DNA from: Salarias fasciatus
Lineage: Eukaryota; Chordata; Actinopteri; Blenniiformes; Blenniidae
Length of the DNA stretch: 64,000 bases
Reading direction: 5' to 3'
Assembly: GCF_902148845.1 (NCBI RefSeq)
Contig: NW_021941230.1
Location: 3,848,411-3,912,410 of the forward strand
Position numbers and translations under genes: made by a program. Under the pieces are notes generated by a model. That model searched no databases. It was not told the DNA's origin and saw only the letters and a program-made list of their open reading frames with translations. How positions within the stretch are numbered: position 1 is the stretch's first letter; each line of letters starts with the position of its first letter. Below, piece after piece: positions 45,929 through 57,129 of the stretch.

Positions 45929-47176
45929 ACAAATCAGAGGGGAAAAATAGACTTAAAAAAGGCACAATATTGAGGAATTCACAAGACAAAAAGATCTGAA
46001 ACGATTTTTCACCTCAACAACAAATGTTGATTCATGTCATGTCATGGATGCTAACAGATGTCTGGACAGGACAGAACGGTTCATCGTCTGGTAACATGAC
46101 AGTTGGAGCCGGATTGGCATTTTAGTCCAGACTGGCCCAATACAACTGATCAGATACAACATTTAAATGTATATCTATATCAACAGCCATGATTTGACAT
46201 GATTTGTCTTCCAGATCACGATTTATTCCACAAACAAAAGCAGTAAGTTATATTTCATGTCTAACGCAATATTTCATTAATTAGACATGGTCGTTCCATT
46301 TGATTACTGTGAATATTTGGAATTAGTGTAATGTTAAAAGGAATGGCATCGTTTTCATGTTTTGTATACGGTAACTTTTCAAATAGGCTTGCTACTTAGC
46401 ACGTGACAAAATCAGGACATCACGACAAAATAAATATGTCTGACGATAATGCAACTGCAGATAAAATAATATCACTTCCTTCCTTGTCTGTTACAAAATC
46501 GAAAACCGCAATGTTAAAGCACGTTAAAACAACATGTAACTTACTGCTACTGCAGCTCTATGTAGCTAGAGTGTAGCTCGTAACATACAATTCACTCAGG
46601 TTCAACTCAAGGAGCGAGGGGAAGGTAACTGTAAAAATGATCACACAGTTTTTATTCTAACAACGCACAGAATACAAAACATCACAGTTGTATACAAATC
46701 CCCAATGAAAATTAGAAAAATAAAATAAAAGGAAAAGAAAATGTCCCTTCACAGCTTATTGCTGCTCAGTCCAATGTCCGTCAGTCTGTCCAGTGTGGTG
46801 TATATGTTCTGTGTACTACCCGGGTAGAATGTGTGTTAAGTGTGTCAGCTCTTATCTGCTCCACATATCAAGGAGATGAAGAAACCGAAGAAGAAGATGA
46901 ATCCAAATCCTTTATGATCCTGCTTCTGCTGAACAGGTACTCTGGACGGCGTCAAAAGTGTTGGAATGGAATTCCAGCATCCATGAAAAAAAACAATCGG
47001 AGTCCGCGGCCATATAGAAGCAAAACAAAACAAAGTTCCCCGGTCACAGTGATCCGACACTTCCCAGCCGAAGTGTCTCCATCCCAGCATGCAATGCGCC
47101 CATCTGAAAAACCGCACGTTGCCCGTACACCAAGTGCCCTCTGGTGGCTAAACTGAATCATGACAATCACACCAAA
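45929..47176. other. 5' flank of the KDZ gene up to the ISL2EU insertion
   Basis: It probably contains the first exon(s) and promoter of the minus-strand KDZ gene. A good donor (GCAGTAAGT on the minus strand) occurs near 46542. No start codon exon could be fixed. A plus-strand open stretch at 46833-47156 has no recognisable similarity. Confidence 0.35.
47134..47147 (-). promoter_or_regulatory. Candidate CTCF-binding motif
   Basis: The minus strand reads CCACCAGAGGGCAC, a full match to the CTCF core. It lies 30 bp outside the left end of the ISL2EU element and within the KDZ element's 5' region. Confidence 0.4.
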
Positions 47177-47236
47177 ATAGACCCTTTTTCTGTTTGTAAA
47201 CAATGACGTATGCGCGCGCATCCTGGATCCGGAAGT

Positions 47237-50200
47237 ATGGCGGAGATAAACAGTTTGTCAAGCTATGCTAGCAGATTATCCACTAAAGATCGCGAATGTT
47301 ACCTTAAAAAGTTGACTTTGACAAATGGTGTCCGACTGCCAGATCCTTGTTCAATTACTGAATGGGTTGAAGACGTTAGCAAGTGGCCAAATATCCAGTG
47401 GCCAGATATATATAGCTATTTAATAGAGAAACCGAGCGTGTACACCAGAGAGAAATTGCGAGCCTATAAGTCATTGGATGCTTATGAATACGTTGTCTGT
47501 GGTCATGTACAGAACGTCAAGTACCATGACATAGACTCGGAGTTTTGTGTTTTGAAATCTCAAATTCTCCCAAGTCAAAGACAAGGACACAAGACAACGA
47601 TGTACGAGGCGTGGGTCGTAATCAACCAACGACAAAACTACGTCCTCACAGCGAACTGCACCTGTGTGGCGGGGTCAGTAGCCTGTTGTTTGGAGTTGTC
47701 GGCTTGTAGATGAAAGTTCAGAGCTCCATGATATACGTAGTTGTTGTGCAACGATGAAAAATTCTTCTGTGTTACTGTCCTTTCACCTGGCTATGACCTT
47801 CTTTCCTTATCAGAAATGTATGCTTTGCCCTGTAACTTTCTCATAACCTGGGTTTAAAACTAACAAAAGTACACCGGCAAAATGTGGAGATGCATTTTGC
47901 AAATTCCACAGAAACACTATATACCGTTGGAAAGCTTAAATTCTCATGAATCCGTCGGTAAAAACCACTTTCAGATGTGATTACCACAGCGGGTAATATA
48001 AACACATTTGTCCAACAAACAGCAAATAAAGTAAACAGCGTAACTCACCTTTGAAGATTCAAAACCAGCGTTAATCACAGATGAAAATAATCCAGCAAAA
48101 ACTGCCACAGTCCAAACGTATGTATCCAGACAAAGCTAGAAAGTACAGCCTTTTGTCCAAAACATGTCTTGAAATAAGCAAATAATCCAGAATTAGACGC
48201 CAGCACGCGGCGCGTCTCTCCGCGTGTGCGTCCCATAATAATCCATAATTTTATCAGAAATAAAGTTCGACTCTCTCTGTGGGATCCAATGTGGCGACTG
48301 AACGGTTTATTCATCACATTTCGACCAATCAAGTGACTGATCGCTGCCTCCGAGGACTAACCAGCCAATCGTTGCTGAGACTGATGGACTCTCGTCATCG
48401 CTCGTCATCGAATTCTGAGCGAATCACGTCGGAGGAAACGTTTGAGTGACAGGGCTGGTAGCCAATGAGCCTGCTGGAGAACCAGAAAGCAGGGTTTTGG
48501 GACTTCTGACAGTCTGCTGAGGGCTGAAAACTGTGGCCTATCTTGTCTTCCTCTCAATTTAAGTCCCCAATCCCACACTGAAGCCTATCTGAAGTGATTT
48601 TTTGAGTACTTAATGAGTTTTTGTAGTGAAAATAAAGTAAAAACGGGCTAAAAACCAACATATACAGAGGGCTTCCAGAGGGTATACAGAGGATGTCCAA
48701 AATTGACCCCCGCCGGGGCATAGCAGTACAAATACATGTGTGAAACACTCATTTCTTGTATTACTGCTCTGACATTTTGACCTGAACTATGTAAGACCCC
48801 AGGCTTTAGTAAAATTGTGTTTTCAAGCTATTTCAGTGCTGCCACATGTATTTCCAGGTGTTCATTCAAATTGTTCAAATTCAGTCAAGAATGAAATTCA
48901 TCCTAATTCAGTGTGTTGCAACATAAATAAATCTGTGACAGTAGCACTTAGAGTAATTCTGACTGCACTGGGTGAAAATACAGGTTGTTAGCTTTCAATT
49001 GAGACCCCAACCATGCGTGTTCTCCAAACAGTTCAAGAACAGCATTCAGTTTACTTTCTGTACATCTTCAATAGAAACTTCAGGTGGAAATTGCCTGTAC
49101 TTTAAAAGGTTAATGAACAACACAGTGACAACAGGGTTGAAAATGTCAGCAGCAAGTATCATTCATACATTCAAAACCTGACTAAGCTTAGGATACTCAC
49201 TCACATGTCTACTAAGTGCAATGTTTACCTGCTTCATAGCCAGAACCCAGGTTTGTCTGAGAGTAAATGTTACTTTCAAGCCCCTGTCACAACGTTATGG
49301 ATCAGCCAGTATGTTTATTATGTTTTTTGTTAAATTTCAGGCTTGGGTCATGCTGCAGCCATGCAGCTGCAATATTATTCAAGATTGAGCTGTATGTTCG
49401 GATGGGAAGGACAGAGAAAGCAGCAGTTACGTCAGGAGAGTGCATGTGGAAAGACATCAGCAGGAAAGAAGTCAGACCAGCTCCATTGAGGGAAATCAGC
49501 TTTGCCAAACCAAAGAGGCTAAGCAGGCAACTTCCAGCAACTTCAACATCAGCTAGGAAGAGTACTATATCACCCAGAGGCATGTAATAGTGGACAGAGC
49601 CCAGATAAGTTTCCTTTTGCCATAGTGCATTTAATTAATTCTCAGGATTTCTCCTCAGCGTTTTGACATCATAATGCAGCCTAAGAAAGGTGTTACTTAG
49701 TGATGCAGAGATGAAAAGGCCTACCGACCAACCTGGCATCATGACTTCTCATCAAACAAACACCCAGTTTGAATAGTTTCAGTATCATTTGTTATGTTAG
49801 TTTGAATTTGCCTGTCATTTTGTCTTCAGATTACTGATTCTAGAAATTTGATTATCTACATCTTAAAGCAACACTAAGGAACTTTCAGTTTTCGTTCAGT
49901 GGACAAAAGCGGTAGTGTTTTGCCTGAAGGAATACTACAGTTCCCATGAGGACTGGCGCATGGCGTGGTAAAATGCTGCTCCCGGTGGCGTGCTGTCGGA
50001 CTGAACTCGCCTACATTTGTTTCCAGCGGCTGTGTGAAGGACGGATAGCGACGAGGTCATGAATCTAATGGTGGCTAAACAATGTTCTATCACGATGTGA
50101 CGCATGCCGTAAAGCAGTCCGTACATTTGGAGTTTTTCAGTGTGCAGGGTTCCTACCACCCTCCTCACAGCTGCTCAGTCCAAGTGAAGCAATACTGACG

Positions 50201-51438
50201 CCCTCAGCCCGTGACAGAGGGTCATTCAACTAGTTATAAGTTGATGTATCATCACAAAAAATATTAAAATGTTTTATTGAGGTTGAAAAGTTCCTTAGTG
50301 TCACTTTAACTGGTCTGGTTTTGGACTAATTCTTAAAATGTGAACATTATGCAGCACACTGAATGTGTTTTTTGTTGCTTTTTTATTAGTGTTGACAGAT
50401 GATGACATCCGGGAACTGTGGGATGTGAACCCAGGTGCTGCAGTGCTGACAAGCCTGGAAACAAGTGATACTGACACTGCATCATCTGACACTGACTCAG
50501 AGGACCATCCAGACTTACCCGAGCCCCTGACTGCTTTATTTGATGTAACACTCAGGGAACTCTCACCAGAGGAAATGCAGGTGAAATGTGAGGATACATT
50601 TCACAAACTAAAAACTACGCTACAGCCACATCAATGTGAGAAACTGGAATTTGTGACACGGCAACAGTCAAAATCAAATGAGTGGCACGCCTATAGAGCT
50701 GGTCGGATCACAAGCACCAGATTTCATCATGCAACCATGACTGACAAGATTATCAAAACATACATGAATGACATAATGCAGTACAACAAAACACAGTTAA
50801 ATGTCCCCTCTGTGCTCTGGGGTCAAAGCATGGAGGAAACAGCAAGACAAGCCTACTCTGCATTTATGTCCCAAAGCCATCCTGATTTCAGTATCAGCTC
50901 ATGTGGCTTAGTTGTGCAACCTTCTGAACCACACCTTGGGTCATCCCCAGATGGGATAGCAAGCTGTACCTGCTGTGGCAAAGGGGTGGTAGAGATTAAG
51001 TGTCCCTACAAATACAGGAATAGTCTTCAAGGATGTACAGAAGATGACCAGTTTTGTCTCGACAAGTCATTCTCATTAAAACATTCACACCCATACTACT
51101 CCCAAACGCAACTGCACATGTTTGTGTGTGGTGTGAGCTACTGTGACTTTGTGTTGTGGACAAAGGAGAAGTTCATTGTGCAACGTATCCTAAGAAATGA
51201 TGAGTTTCTGCAGGAGGCTTTGCCAAAAGCACATGAATTCTTTATGTCATGTGTGTTACCTGAATTACTGACAAGAAGACACGATCCTGCCTTTGTGTCA
51301 CAGAGAGCCTGCGGATACTGTGAAAGACCAGATTTTGGTAAAATGATAATCTGTGTCAAATGCAACAACCACATTCACTACAGCTGTGCTCAAATAAAAA
51401 GGAAGCCAGCAACATGGTTATGTAAGAAATGTAAGTGA
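47237..51438 (+). CDS. ISL2EU YqaJ-type nuclease with SWIM and PHD fingers
   Basis: Three exons are recognised, at 47237-47673, 49341-about 49582 and about 50389-51438. The start chosen is MAEINSLSSYASR, in a good context (AGTATGGCG). A SWIM zinc finger spans the first splice junction (NCTCVAG then LGSCCSHAAAILF). Exon 3 encodes a lambda-exonuclease/YqaJ domain (EWHAYRAGRITSTRF, VLWGQSMEETARQAY, EPHLGSSPDGIASCTCC and VVEIKCPYKY, giving the D...ExK catalytic set; then YSQTQLHMFV). A C-terminal PHD-type finger follows (CGYCERPDF, CVKCNNHIHYSC, WLCKKCK). No stop interrupts the domains. The exon 2-3 junction is uncertain in phase. The protein probably acts on DNA ends during transposition (inference). 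Confidence 0.85.
49863..50309. mobile_element. TTAA-flanked MITE in the nuclease gene intron
   Basis: The ends are TTAAAGCAACACTAAGGAAC and, inverted, GTTCCTTAGTGTCACTTTAA, within TTAA on both sides. At about 447 bp it has no coding capacity and lies between nuclease exons 2 and 3, so it should be removed by splicing. Confidence 0.82.
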
Positions 51439-51821
51439 GATGCAAGTGAGTGAGATGAGCTGATGAGACAAACCTCGCTTACTTAACCCAGAAAAGATGG
51501 GTTTTGTATTGCTATATATGTATTCACACAGATAGTTTGACATTTTGAAATTATTTACGGTTTACGACATACAGAACCAGCTTGTTTCTAATATATTGTA
51601 CATACTCCAACTTTCCATGTTTTGTAAGAAATGTAAGTGAGATGCAAGTGAGTGAGATGAGCTGATGAGACAAACCTCGCTTACTTAACCCAGAAAAGAT
51701 GGGTTTTGTATTGCTATATATGTATTCAGAGATAGTTTGACATTTTGAAATTATTTACGGTTTACGACATACAGAACCAGCTTGTTTCTAATATATTGTA
51801 CATACTCCAACTTTCCATGTT
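51421..51821 (+). repeat. Tandem duplication over the nuclease stop codon
   Basis: Two nearly identical units of about 200 bp, 51421-51622 and 51623-51821. They differ mainly by a short CACA-type indel. Each unit starts TGTAAGAAATGTAAGTGA, so the final codons C-K-K-C-K-stop occur twice. Only the first copy is translated. Confidence 0.93.
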
Positions 51822-52041
51822 CATTTTTAGTGGCACTTTAATGGCACCTGAATGAAATGAAACTCTGTAACAACATTACAAATAAAAGTGATACTGCACT
51901 CAAAATTGTTGAGATAATGTGTGGGGAAAGGACAATTAGACACCAGTAACAGCCAATGTGGGGAGGTTTATTACAGTGCATTAAGTTGTAAGTACAGTAG
52001 GCCTAAATACATGTTTCACAAACGTAAAATCACGTTTTAAG

Positions 52042-54548
52042 TCATACATGTGCAACTCTCTTGGGAACCACACTCTTACAGAGGTTTGTGAGGGCGCCAC
52101 ATACAATAACAACATCATCTAGTATGTTAACCTGTGACACTGGAATAACTGTTTGCAAAATCTTGAAGTTTTTCCACCGACCAATAACTCGTTCCACATG
52201 GATCCTCACACGAGAAAGCTGTCTCGATGTGTCCACTTCCTGTGCAGAAAGCTGCTTCTTTCCTTTCGTGAAATGAGGGATACGAAGGGTTGCACCATAG
52301 GCCGCAAGCTCATCTCTGATGAGAAATCCTCTGTCTGCCAAAACTTCATCCCTAGGCTCCAAGAGTTTGAGGAAACCCGACTCTGTAGTGATCTGCTTGT
52401 CTGAAACCCGTCCACCCCACCCAGGAGACAGAAATGAAATTGCACCAGCTGGAGTGATGCCGATCAAATATTTAATGGTGTTGTTATGCTTATAGTTTGA
52501 CCATGTCTGGGCCCTGGAAGTCAGATTACTGGGTCTAGCGATGAAAATTTCTGTGCAATCTATTATACACCGGCATCTTTTAAAGTTGCGCTTGAATATT
52601 TTTGGCATATTTTTTAGTACTGCACCCTTACTTGGCCATTTAATGAGTGGCTTGAGGACCAAGGCCATCGAAGGAACCCAGCTCCGCAAAATATTAGATA
52701 TGGTGGTTTTTGATACCCGAAATCTATAAGCCAAGTCATTATTGCACAGGCCCAACCTTAATTTCATCAGTATAATCAGTAGGTGGTCTGCTACTGTAAG
52801 TTTGTTGTGAATAATTTCTACGCTGCCCATTATTTTTGTAAGCAGCCACTCAAAGACCACAGAGGTCAGCCCTGTAAGAAAAATCAATTGTCCAATGTTG
52901 CACTTAACAGTGGCGTAGGAGAATGTAGAATTTTTCAGCTCCTCTTTCAGCTTTTCATTTTCTGCTCGTAGCATGTCACACTCCCGTTGCAGGTTGACAT
53001 GGTCCTCTTTAAGTTGACAGTATCTCAGGTTCAGATCATCGTATTCTCTCTTTGAAACTGGGAAATCCTCTTCAGCTGTAAGATAGAAAAGTGAAACATG
53101 AGCATATCCTGCAACCAATGTAAACAAGTTCACAATCCATCAGAATCAGAATCATTTATTAATGGCCACACAACAAAGCTGGTGGAATTTGTTTCCAGTA
53201 CAGCACTTAATGTTCACATCTCACAGGGTCAGTTACAGTGTCAACAAACACAACATTACATTCAATATACATAAATGATTACACAGCAGTTTACATCAAG
53301 GCAATGATTGGTTTAAAGTCCTTATAGCTGTTGGAAAAAAACTGTTTTTAAATCTGACTGATTTAGTTGTCAGAGACCTGTAGCGCCTCCCGGAGGGCAT
53401 GAGTGTGAACAGGTGATGAGCAGGGTGTGTGTGGTCTGAGGTAATGAGGTAATGGAGTTGTCACACATTTTTACCATTGAATTTTCAAAACTTTCCATTA
53501 CAGAAGAGAAGATACTTCATTAATCCTGGGGGGGGGGGATTTTCTTCAGCATTTGACCCATCCAGGGCCCAGTGTACACGTCACACACACACGGCAAATA
53601 AAGAAGTGGGCCTGGCAGGGGACTCTTTCAGTGAGGGTGGGAACCCTGACAATCCATCAGCTCACTGTGAGATAATATATATTTATGAATCTATTCATAC
53701 CAGGACAAGGATCCATGCTGCATTCTTGATCTGGATTTTCAGAAAGAACGCGCTTTGCTGCAGTGACAGGTCTGTCATCCCGCCTCCTTTTCCTATGGTA
53801 CCTACAGTAACAGAAGAAATTTGCAGTTACATTTCATTCATGACGCTCTCCAAAGAGATTTACAAAGGAGTACAACACTCAAGCTACTTTGCAACAGACA
53901 TTAGTGAAAAATTAATGCTCCTCCAGCTTTAACAGATAGCACAGGAGAAAGAGGAAGGGTCATGCTAAGTAGTTGTAAGTTATGAGAGGTCAGACCAATC
54001 CATATCTCAAAGCAGCAGCTGTAGCAGCTAGGCACCAAGAGAGGAAAATAAAACACAAAATGAGTGAGAGGAGAGCAAATCCGATCTTACCTGTCCATCT
54101 TTGCATCTGGGTTCTGACTTTGTTTTGTGTACTTAAACACAGATGGCACAAAATCGGGACTACTGGAGTCCAATGACGCCTCGCCTGCAAAAAATAATAA
54201 CACAAACGATTTATTAGCCTAGCAAGCTACTCGCCAAATCTAACGCCAGCTTATCAAACTTTAGCTGCATTTTATTATTATTGTACACCACACAGACAAT
54301 CACTAATGTAAACAAGGCATTCCCGTAAAATCAAAGAGTAGATAAATAACCTTACCTGATATAAAGTGGGCGCTGCAGACGCGAGCATTTTTGATTGTGT
54401 CCTCATTCCAGTCCACACGTTTAATCGCCTGCAGCCACAGACGCCGCCGGTTGCTCTGAAATGGTCGTGATCCCGTCGGAATCCTATAAAACTTTAATCC
54501 GCTGGTGGAACAGCGATTCGTACAACCGTATACGCAACAACCAGTCAT
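52042..54548 (-). CDS. ISL2EU transposase (THAP, coiled coil, DDE_Tnp_4)
   Basis: Four exons on the minus strand. 54548-54355 encodes a THAP DNA-binding domain (MTGCCVYGCTNR, FYRIPTGSRPF, VCSAHFISG). Exons near 54183-54092 and 53804-53698 encode a basic linker (SSSPDFVPSVFKY, YHRKRRRDDRPVTAAKR). 53078-52042 holds a leucine/glutamate-rich coiled coil (YCQLKEDHVNLQRECDMLRA), an HTH (RFRVSKTTISNILRSWVP) and the catalytic core: CRCIIDCTEIFIARP (Asp), DEVLADRGFLI (Asp) and RIHVERVIGRWK (Glu). All catalytic residues are present and splice phases agree, so the enzyme looks functional. Confidence 0.9.
53143..53690. repeat. Interspersed repeat tails in a transposase intron
   Basis: GAATCAGAATCATTTATTAA and, after 53500, a second tail-like stretch (CTTCATTAATCCTGGGG) resemble 3' ends of common fish LINE/SINE families. 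They lie in the intron before the last transposase exon. Confidence 0.5.
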
Positions 54549-54982
54549 GTTGATACCGGGAACGGTTTTAAATGCTTGTTAACCAGTGGTAGCTCGTCTT
54601 TTTTATCGAGAACGAATGGAGAACAACACCACTTCCGTATCCAGAATGCGCGCGCAGTATCTCGATGACGTAGACTGAAAAAGGGTCTATACAGTTCACC
54701 TCAACACTCTCTTGTAGAAAACATTGTACATAACAATTGAACAACAGTACAATGAAGAGTAAACCAACTGTACTTTTCTCAGGGTTACAAACACGTTTAA
54801 ACAAAATATATATGTTCTTACCTCCATTTTTCAAATTTCTTTCTGCTTCTTCTTCTTCTTCTTCTTCAGTGAGATTTCCGGCAGTGTAGACGCTATTTGC
54901 GTATTACTGCCCCCCATAGTTCAGAACAGGATAGCACTCCTTAGAATTCTGTCATATCCTCTGATAGAGGCCAGTGGCGCCA

Positions 54983-55101
54983 CCAGACAGCGACAATAAA
55001 TGAGTGAGGCTCAACGTGGGCGTCCCTCAATGTGGGCGGAGTTAAACGTTTCACTCCGCCCACGTTGAGGCACGCCCCGTTCTGCGGGCTGCAGCCAGGG
55101 G
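54983..55101. repeat. Right terminal inverted repeat of the KDZ-type element
   Basis: Inverted counterpart of 36926-37027. Its hairpin (55027-55070) is the same palindrome with two mismatches, plus an additional partial copy (CTCAACGTGGGCG at 55009-55022). The outer edge reads CGCCCCGTTCTGCGGGCTGC. Confidence 0.82.
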
Positions 55102-55706
55102 TACTTGGCTCGCAGGTGTTTCGGATTAACTGGTCTCCGTGTTAACTGGTGCCCCACTTCCTGTAGCGTCTCTGCTGCTGCTAAAAGCAGATGTTAAAAA
55201 CCGACAGGAATCAATCTGGAGCTTCCTGGAAAACTCACTTTAACCGCACTGAACACAAAGTTTAAAGAGTTGGACCTTTACTGAGTCTGGATCCTTGTTG
55301 GACCAGCACGTGTCAGACCAGGACTGGCATCAGCTGCAGCTTCTTCTTCTACTGACTTCCGGCAGGCTGGACGCTGGATCAGCGGAATGCTGCCCCCACC
55401 TGGTCACTGTTCATACTGAGAGGTTGGGGGAAGAAGAAACTTTACAACTGCCTGATCTAATGGCGAGTTCAGCCCAGACAGAAATATCCTCTTTAAAGAA
55501 AATGAATGAAGCCGAGGCCTGAAAGCTCTTTAAAGTCCCGCTCCAGTCCTCTTTTGGAGATGTTTTAAAGTGTCCTCAGGAGTCTTTACATTGTGATGAG
55601 GAAGTTTTTAGCCAACATCACTAAACCTGGGTCATTTTCCAGCCTCTGTATCTGCAGAGCTCCAGAGATCATTAACAATTTGCTGCTGGGTGAAGACCGG
55701 CTGTTG
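55102..55706. other. No gene recognised
   Basis: Unique-looking sequence between the right end of the KDZ-type transposon and a 37-bp minisatellite. Short open stretches occur without recognisable similarity or splice support. Confidence 0.5.
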
Positions 55707-55850
55707 GTGGACTGTCCCCCAGTGTCCAGACTGAAGGCTGTGGGTGGACTGTCCCCCAGTGTCCAGACTGAAGGCTGTGGGTGGACTGTCCCCCAGTGTC
55801 CAGACTGAAGGGTGTGGGTGGACTGTCCCCCAGTGTCCAGACTGAAGGCG
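55707..55850. repeat. 37-bp minisatellite, about 4 units
   Basis: Units begin GTGGACTGTCCCCCAGTGTC at 55707, 55744, 55781 and 55818 and are almost identical. The last is partial. There are no spacers. Confidence 0.95.
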
Positions 55851-56384
55851 TTATGCTGTTTCTTCCCCACTAACACAAACTAGCGGACAGTGTCACAGCT
55901 CTGTCTGGAGGATCAGGACTTGGCCCACTAACAGTTTTAAATTCTAATAATATCAACATGAAGACTCCTCTTCCACTCAGTGTGGTCCACTGAGGATCAC
56001 AAACATCTGTAACATCTGTAAAAATCCTGGAGCTGCACAGAGATGATTAGATGAGGAAGAAACTGATGCTGCTCCTCAAAGTCACTTCCTCAAACAGTGT
56101 TTCCAGGAGTTGCCCTGTTTTACATGATTTTAAAAATGAAGCAGTCTGGATCATCTGCTGCCACTGCTCCACATGTCAGCAACGCCCTCTTGTGGCCACA
56201 TTCATTTTGACAGCAGTAAAATTGGAGCTTATGAAATGCAGTTTTCTAAAAGTTTGACAGGAGATTGATGTCAATTCAATGATATTTATTGACTTACAGA
56301 AATTGCTGTACTAAAGTAGGTTAACCTTACATCTGGAGTCTTGTGGTTTTGAAAGAATAAAAGAGAAGTTCACCACAAACAACA
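55851..56384. other. No gene recognised
   Basis: Intergenic sequence with one imperfect CTCF-like match (GCCCTCTTGTGGCC near 56182). No exon or mobile-element boundary could be supported. Confidence 0.45.
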
Positions 56385-56660
56385 AGTGACTCTAACAAGT
56401 GGTTTACTGCTGAAGCCCAATGTTCAAAACTGCCATCATGTCAACAAATTAGCTTAATCATTGTCTTTTTCTTACATTGGTGTTTGACCCTAACTGAAGA
56501 CAGATCATGATACAGATATTATTCATGTTCAGGGCTGATTGTCTGCAGTATGTCTCCATATATCCATTGTGTAACGTTGCTCCACCTACTCCAAGTCGGT
56601 ACTCTGTATGATGGAAAGCGACCGGGGCCAAGGCCGAACTAAGAGAACCGAGTGGAGTAA
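56385..56660. repeat. Duplicated block shared with 22160-22545
   Basis: Same orientation as the copy at 22.2-22.5 kb, with a shorter middle. Here the sequence continues uninterrupted past GAACCGAGTGG, giving the empty state of the hAT-like insertion point. Confidence 0.85.
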
Positions 56661-56961
56661 GACTGAGAAGGAACCAGTGGAAAAGGACTGATAGAGCTGT
56701 CCATGGTGTTGAAGTGTCAACTTGTGTGAATCATTCTGGACATGCCACTTTTTGTTCAATGTAAAAGCTGAGAAATATTTTTTCCATGACAGTGCTTCTC
56801 GTACATCATCTTATTAAACTTATGGCAGAAACCTGAAACATTTCTGATCAAAAAGTCAGTCATTCAGACAAGGCTCCACTTTCTCAGCCATGGTGGACAG
56901 GAAAGCTGTCCAGGAAAACTCATAAGTTAGTGATATACAGACACAAAAGATCCTCTTTCAG

Positions 56962-57034
56962 GCCTGGATAGCTCAGATGGTAGAGCATCAGACTTTTAAT
57001 CTGAGGGTCCAGGGTTCAAGTCCCTGTCCAGGTG
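56962..57034 (+). tRNA. tRNA-Lys(TTT)
   Basis: The 73-nt cloverleaf has acceptor GCCTGGA/TCCAGGT (first pair G-T), D-arm TAGCTCAGATGGTAGAGCA, anticodon stem CAGAC/ATCTG-type around CTTTTAA (anticodon TTT) and T-arm GGGTTCAAGTCCC. The discriminator base is G, as in vertebrate tRNA-Lys. No T4 stretch follows within about 60 bases, so termination is unclear. Confidence 0.93.
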
Positions 57035-57129
57035 CTACAAGAGCAGATCCTTAATTGGGTCTGAATCCTCAAAGCAGAAGGTCACAGTACTTCAGGTATC
57101 TGTTGCTGGAAGTCATGTCCTGGTGTAAT

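Larger units (their letters stand above)
47179..54688. mobile_element. ISL2EU (PIF/Harbinger-like) DNA transposon, apparently intact
   Basis: The ends read AGACCCTTTTTC and its inverse GAAAAAGGGTCT, with AT immediately outside both (47177-47178, 54689-54690). That gives an AT or TA dinucleotide target duplication, known for ISL2EU. Inverted similarity extends further inward, through GCGCGCGCATCCTGGAT and GGAAGT on the left and their inverted counterparts on the right. The 7.5-kb interior carries two convergent genes: a plus-strand SWIM-YqaJ-PHD protein and a minus-strand THAP-DDE transposase. This pairing of transposase with a YqaJ nuclease is the hallmark of ISL2EU. Confidence 0.92.
36926..55101. 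mobile_element. KDZ/Zisupton-type DNA transposon (~10.7 kb) with nested ISL2EU
   Basis: Inverted ends at 36926-37027 and about 54983-55101 share GCAGAACGGGGCG, CTCAACGTGGGCGGAGT and TTTATTGTCGC in opposite orientation. Between them a minus-strand multi-exon gene encodes a KDZ-like transposase fused to an Ulp1 protease. The ISL2EU element at 47179-54688 is inserted near the right end, so the KDZ element alone is about 10.7 kb. The interior also has an (AAT)n-tailed repeat at 37287 and CTCF-like motifs. No target duplication could be fixed outside the ends. KDZ assignment rests on protein motifs and should be treated as probable. Confidence 0.75.

Noticed and set aside
46436-46580. Small plus-strand frame starting MSDDNATADKI as a gene
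   Set aside because: Short, with no supporting splice sites or similarity, and opposite to the probable first exon of the KDZ gene.
46833-47156. 107-codon plus-strand frame next to the ISL2EU end
   Set aside because: No recognisable motifs, and it overlaps the presumed promoter region of the KDZ gene. It is probably chance.
55707-55850. CRISPR-like array
   Set aside because: Units of 37 bp follow each other directly without spacers in a vertebrate genome, so it is a minisatellite.
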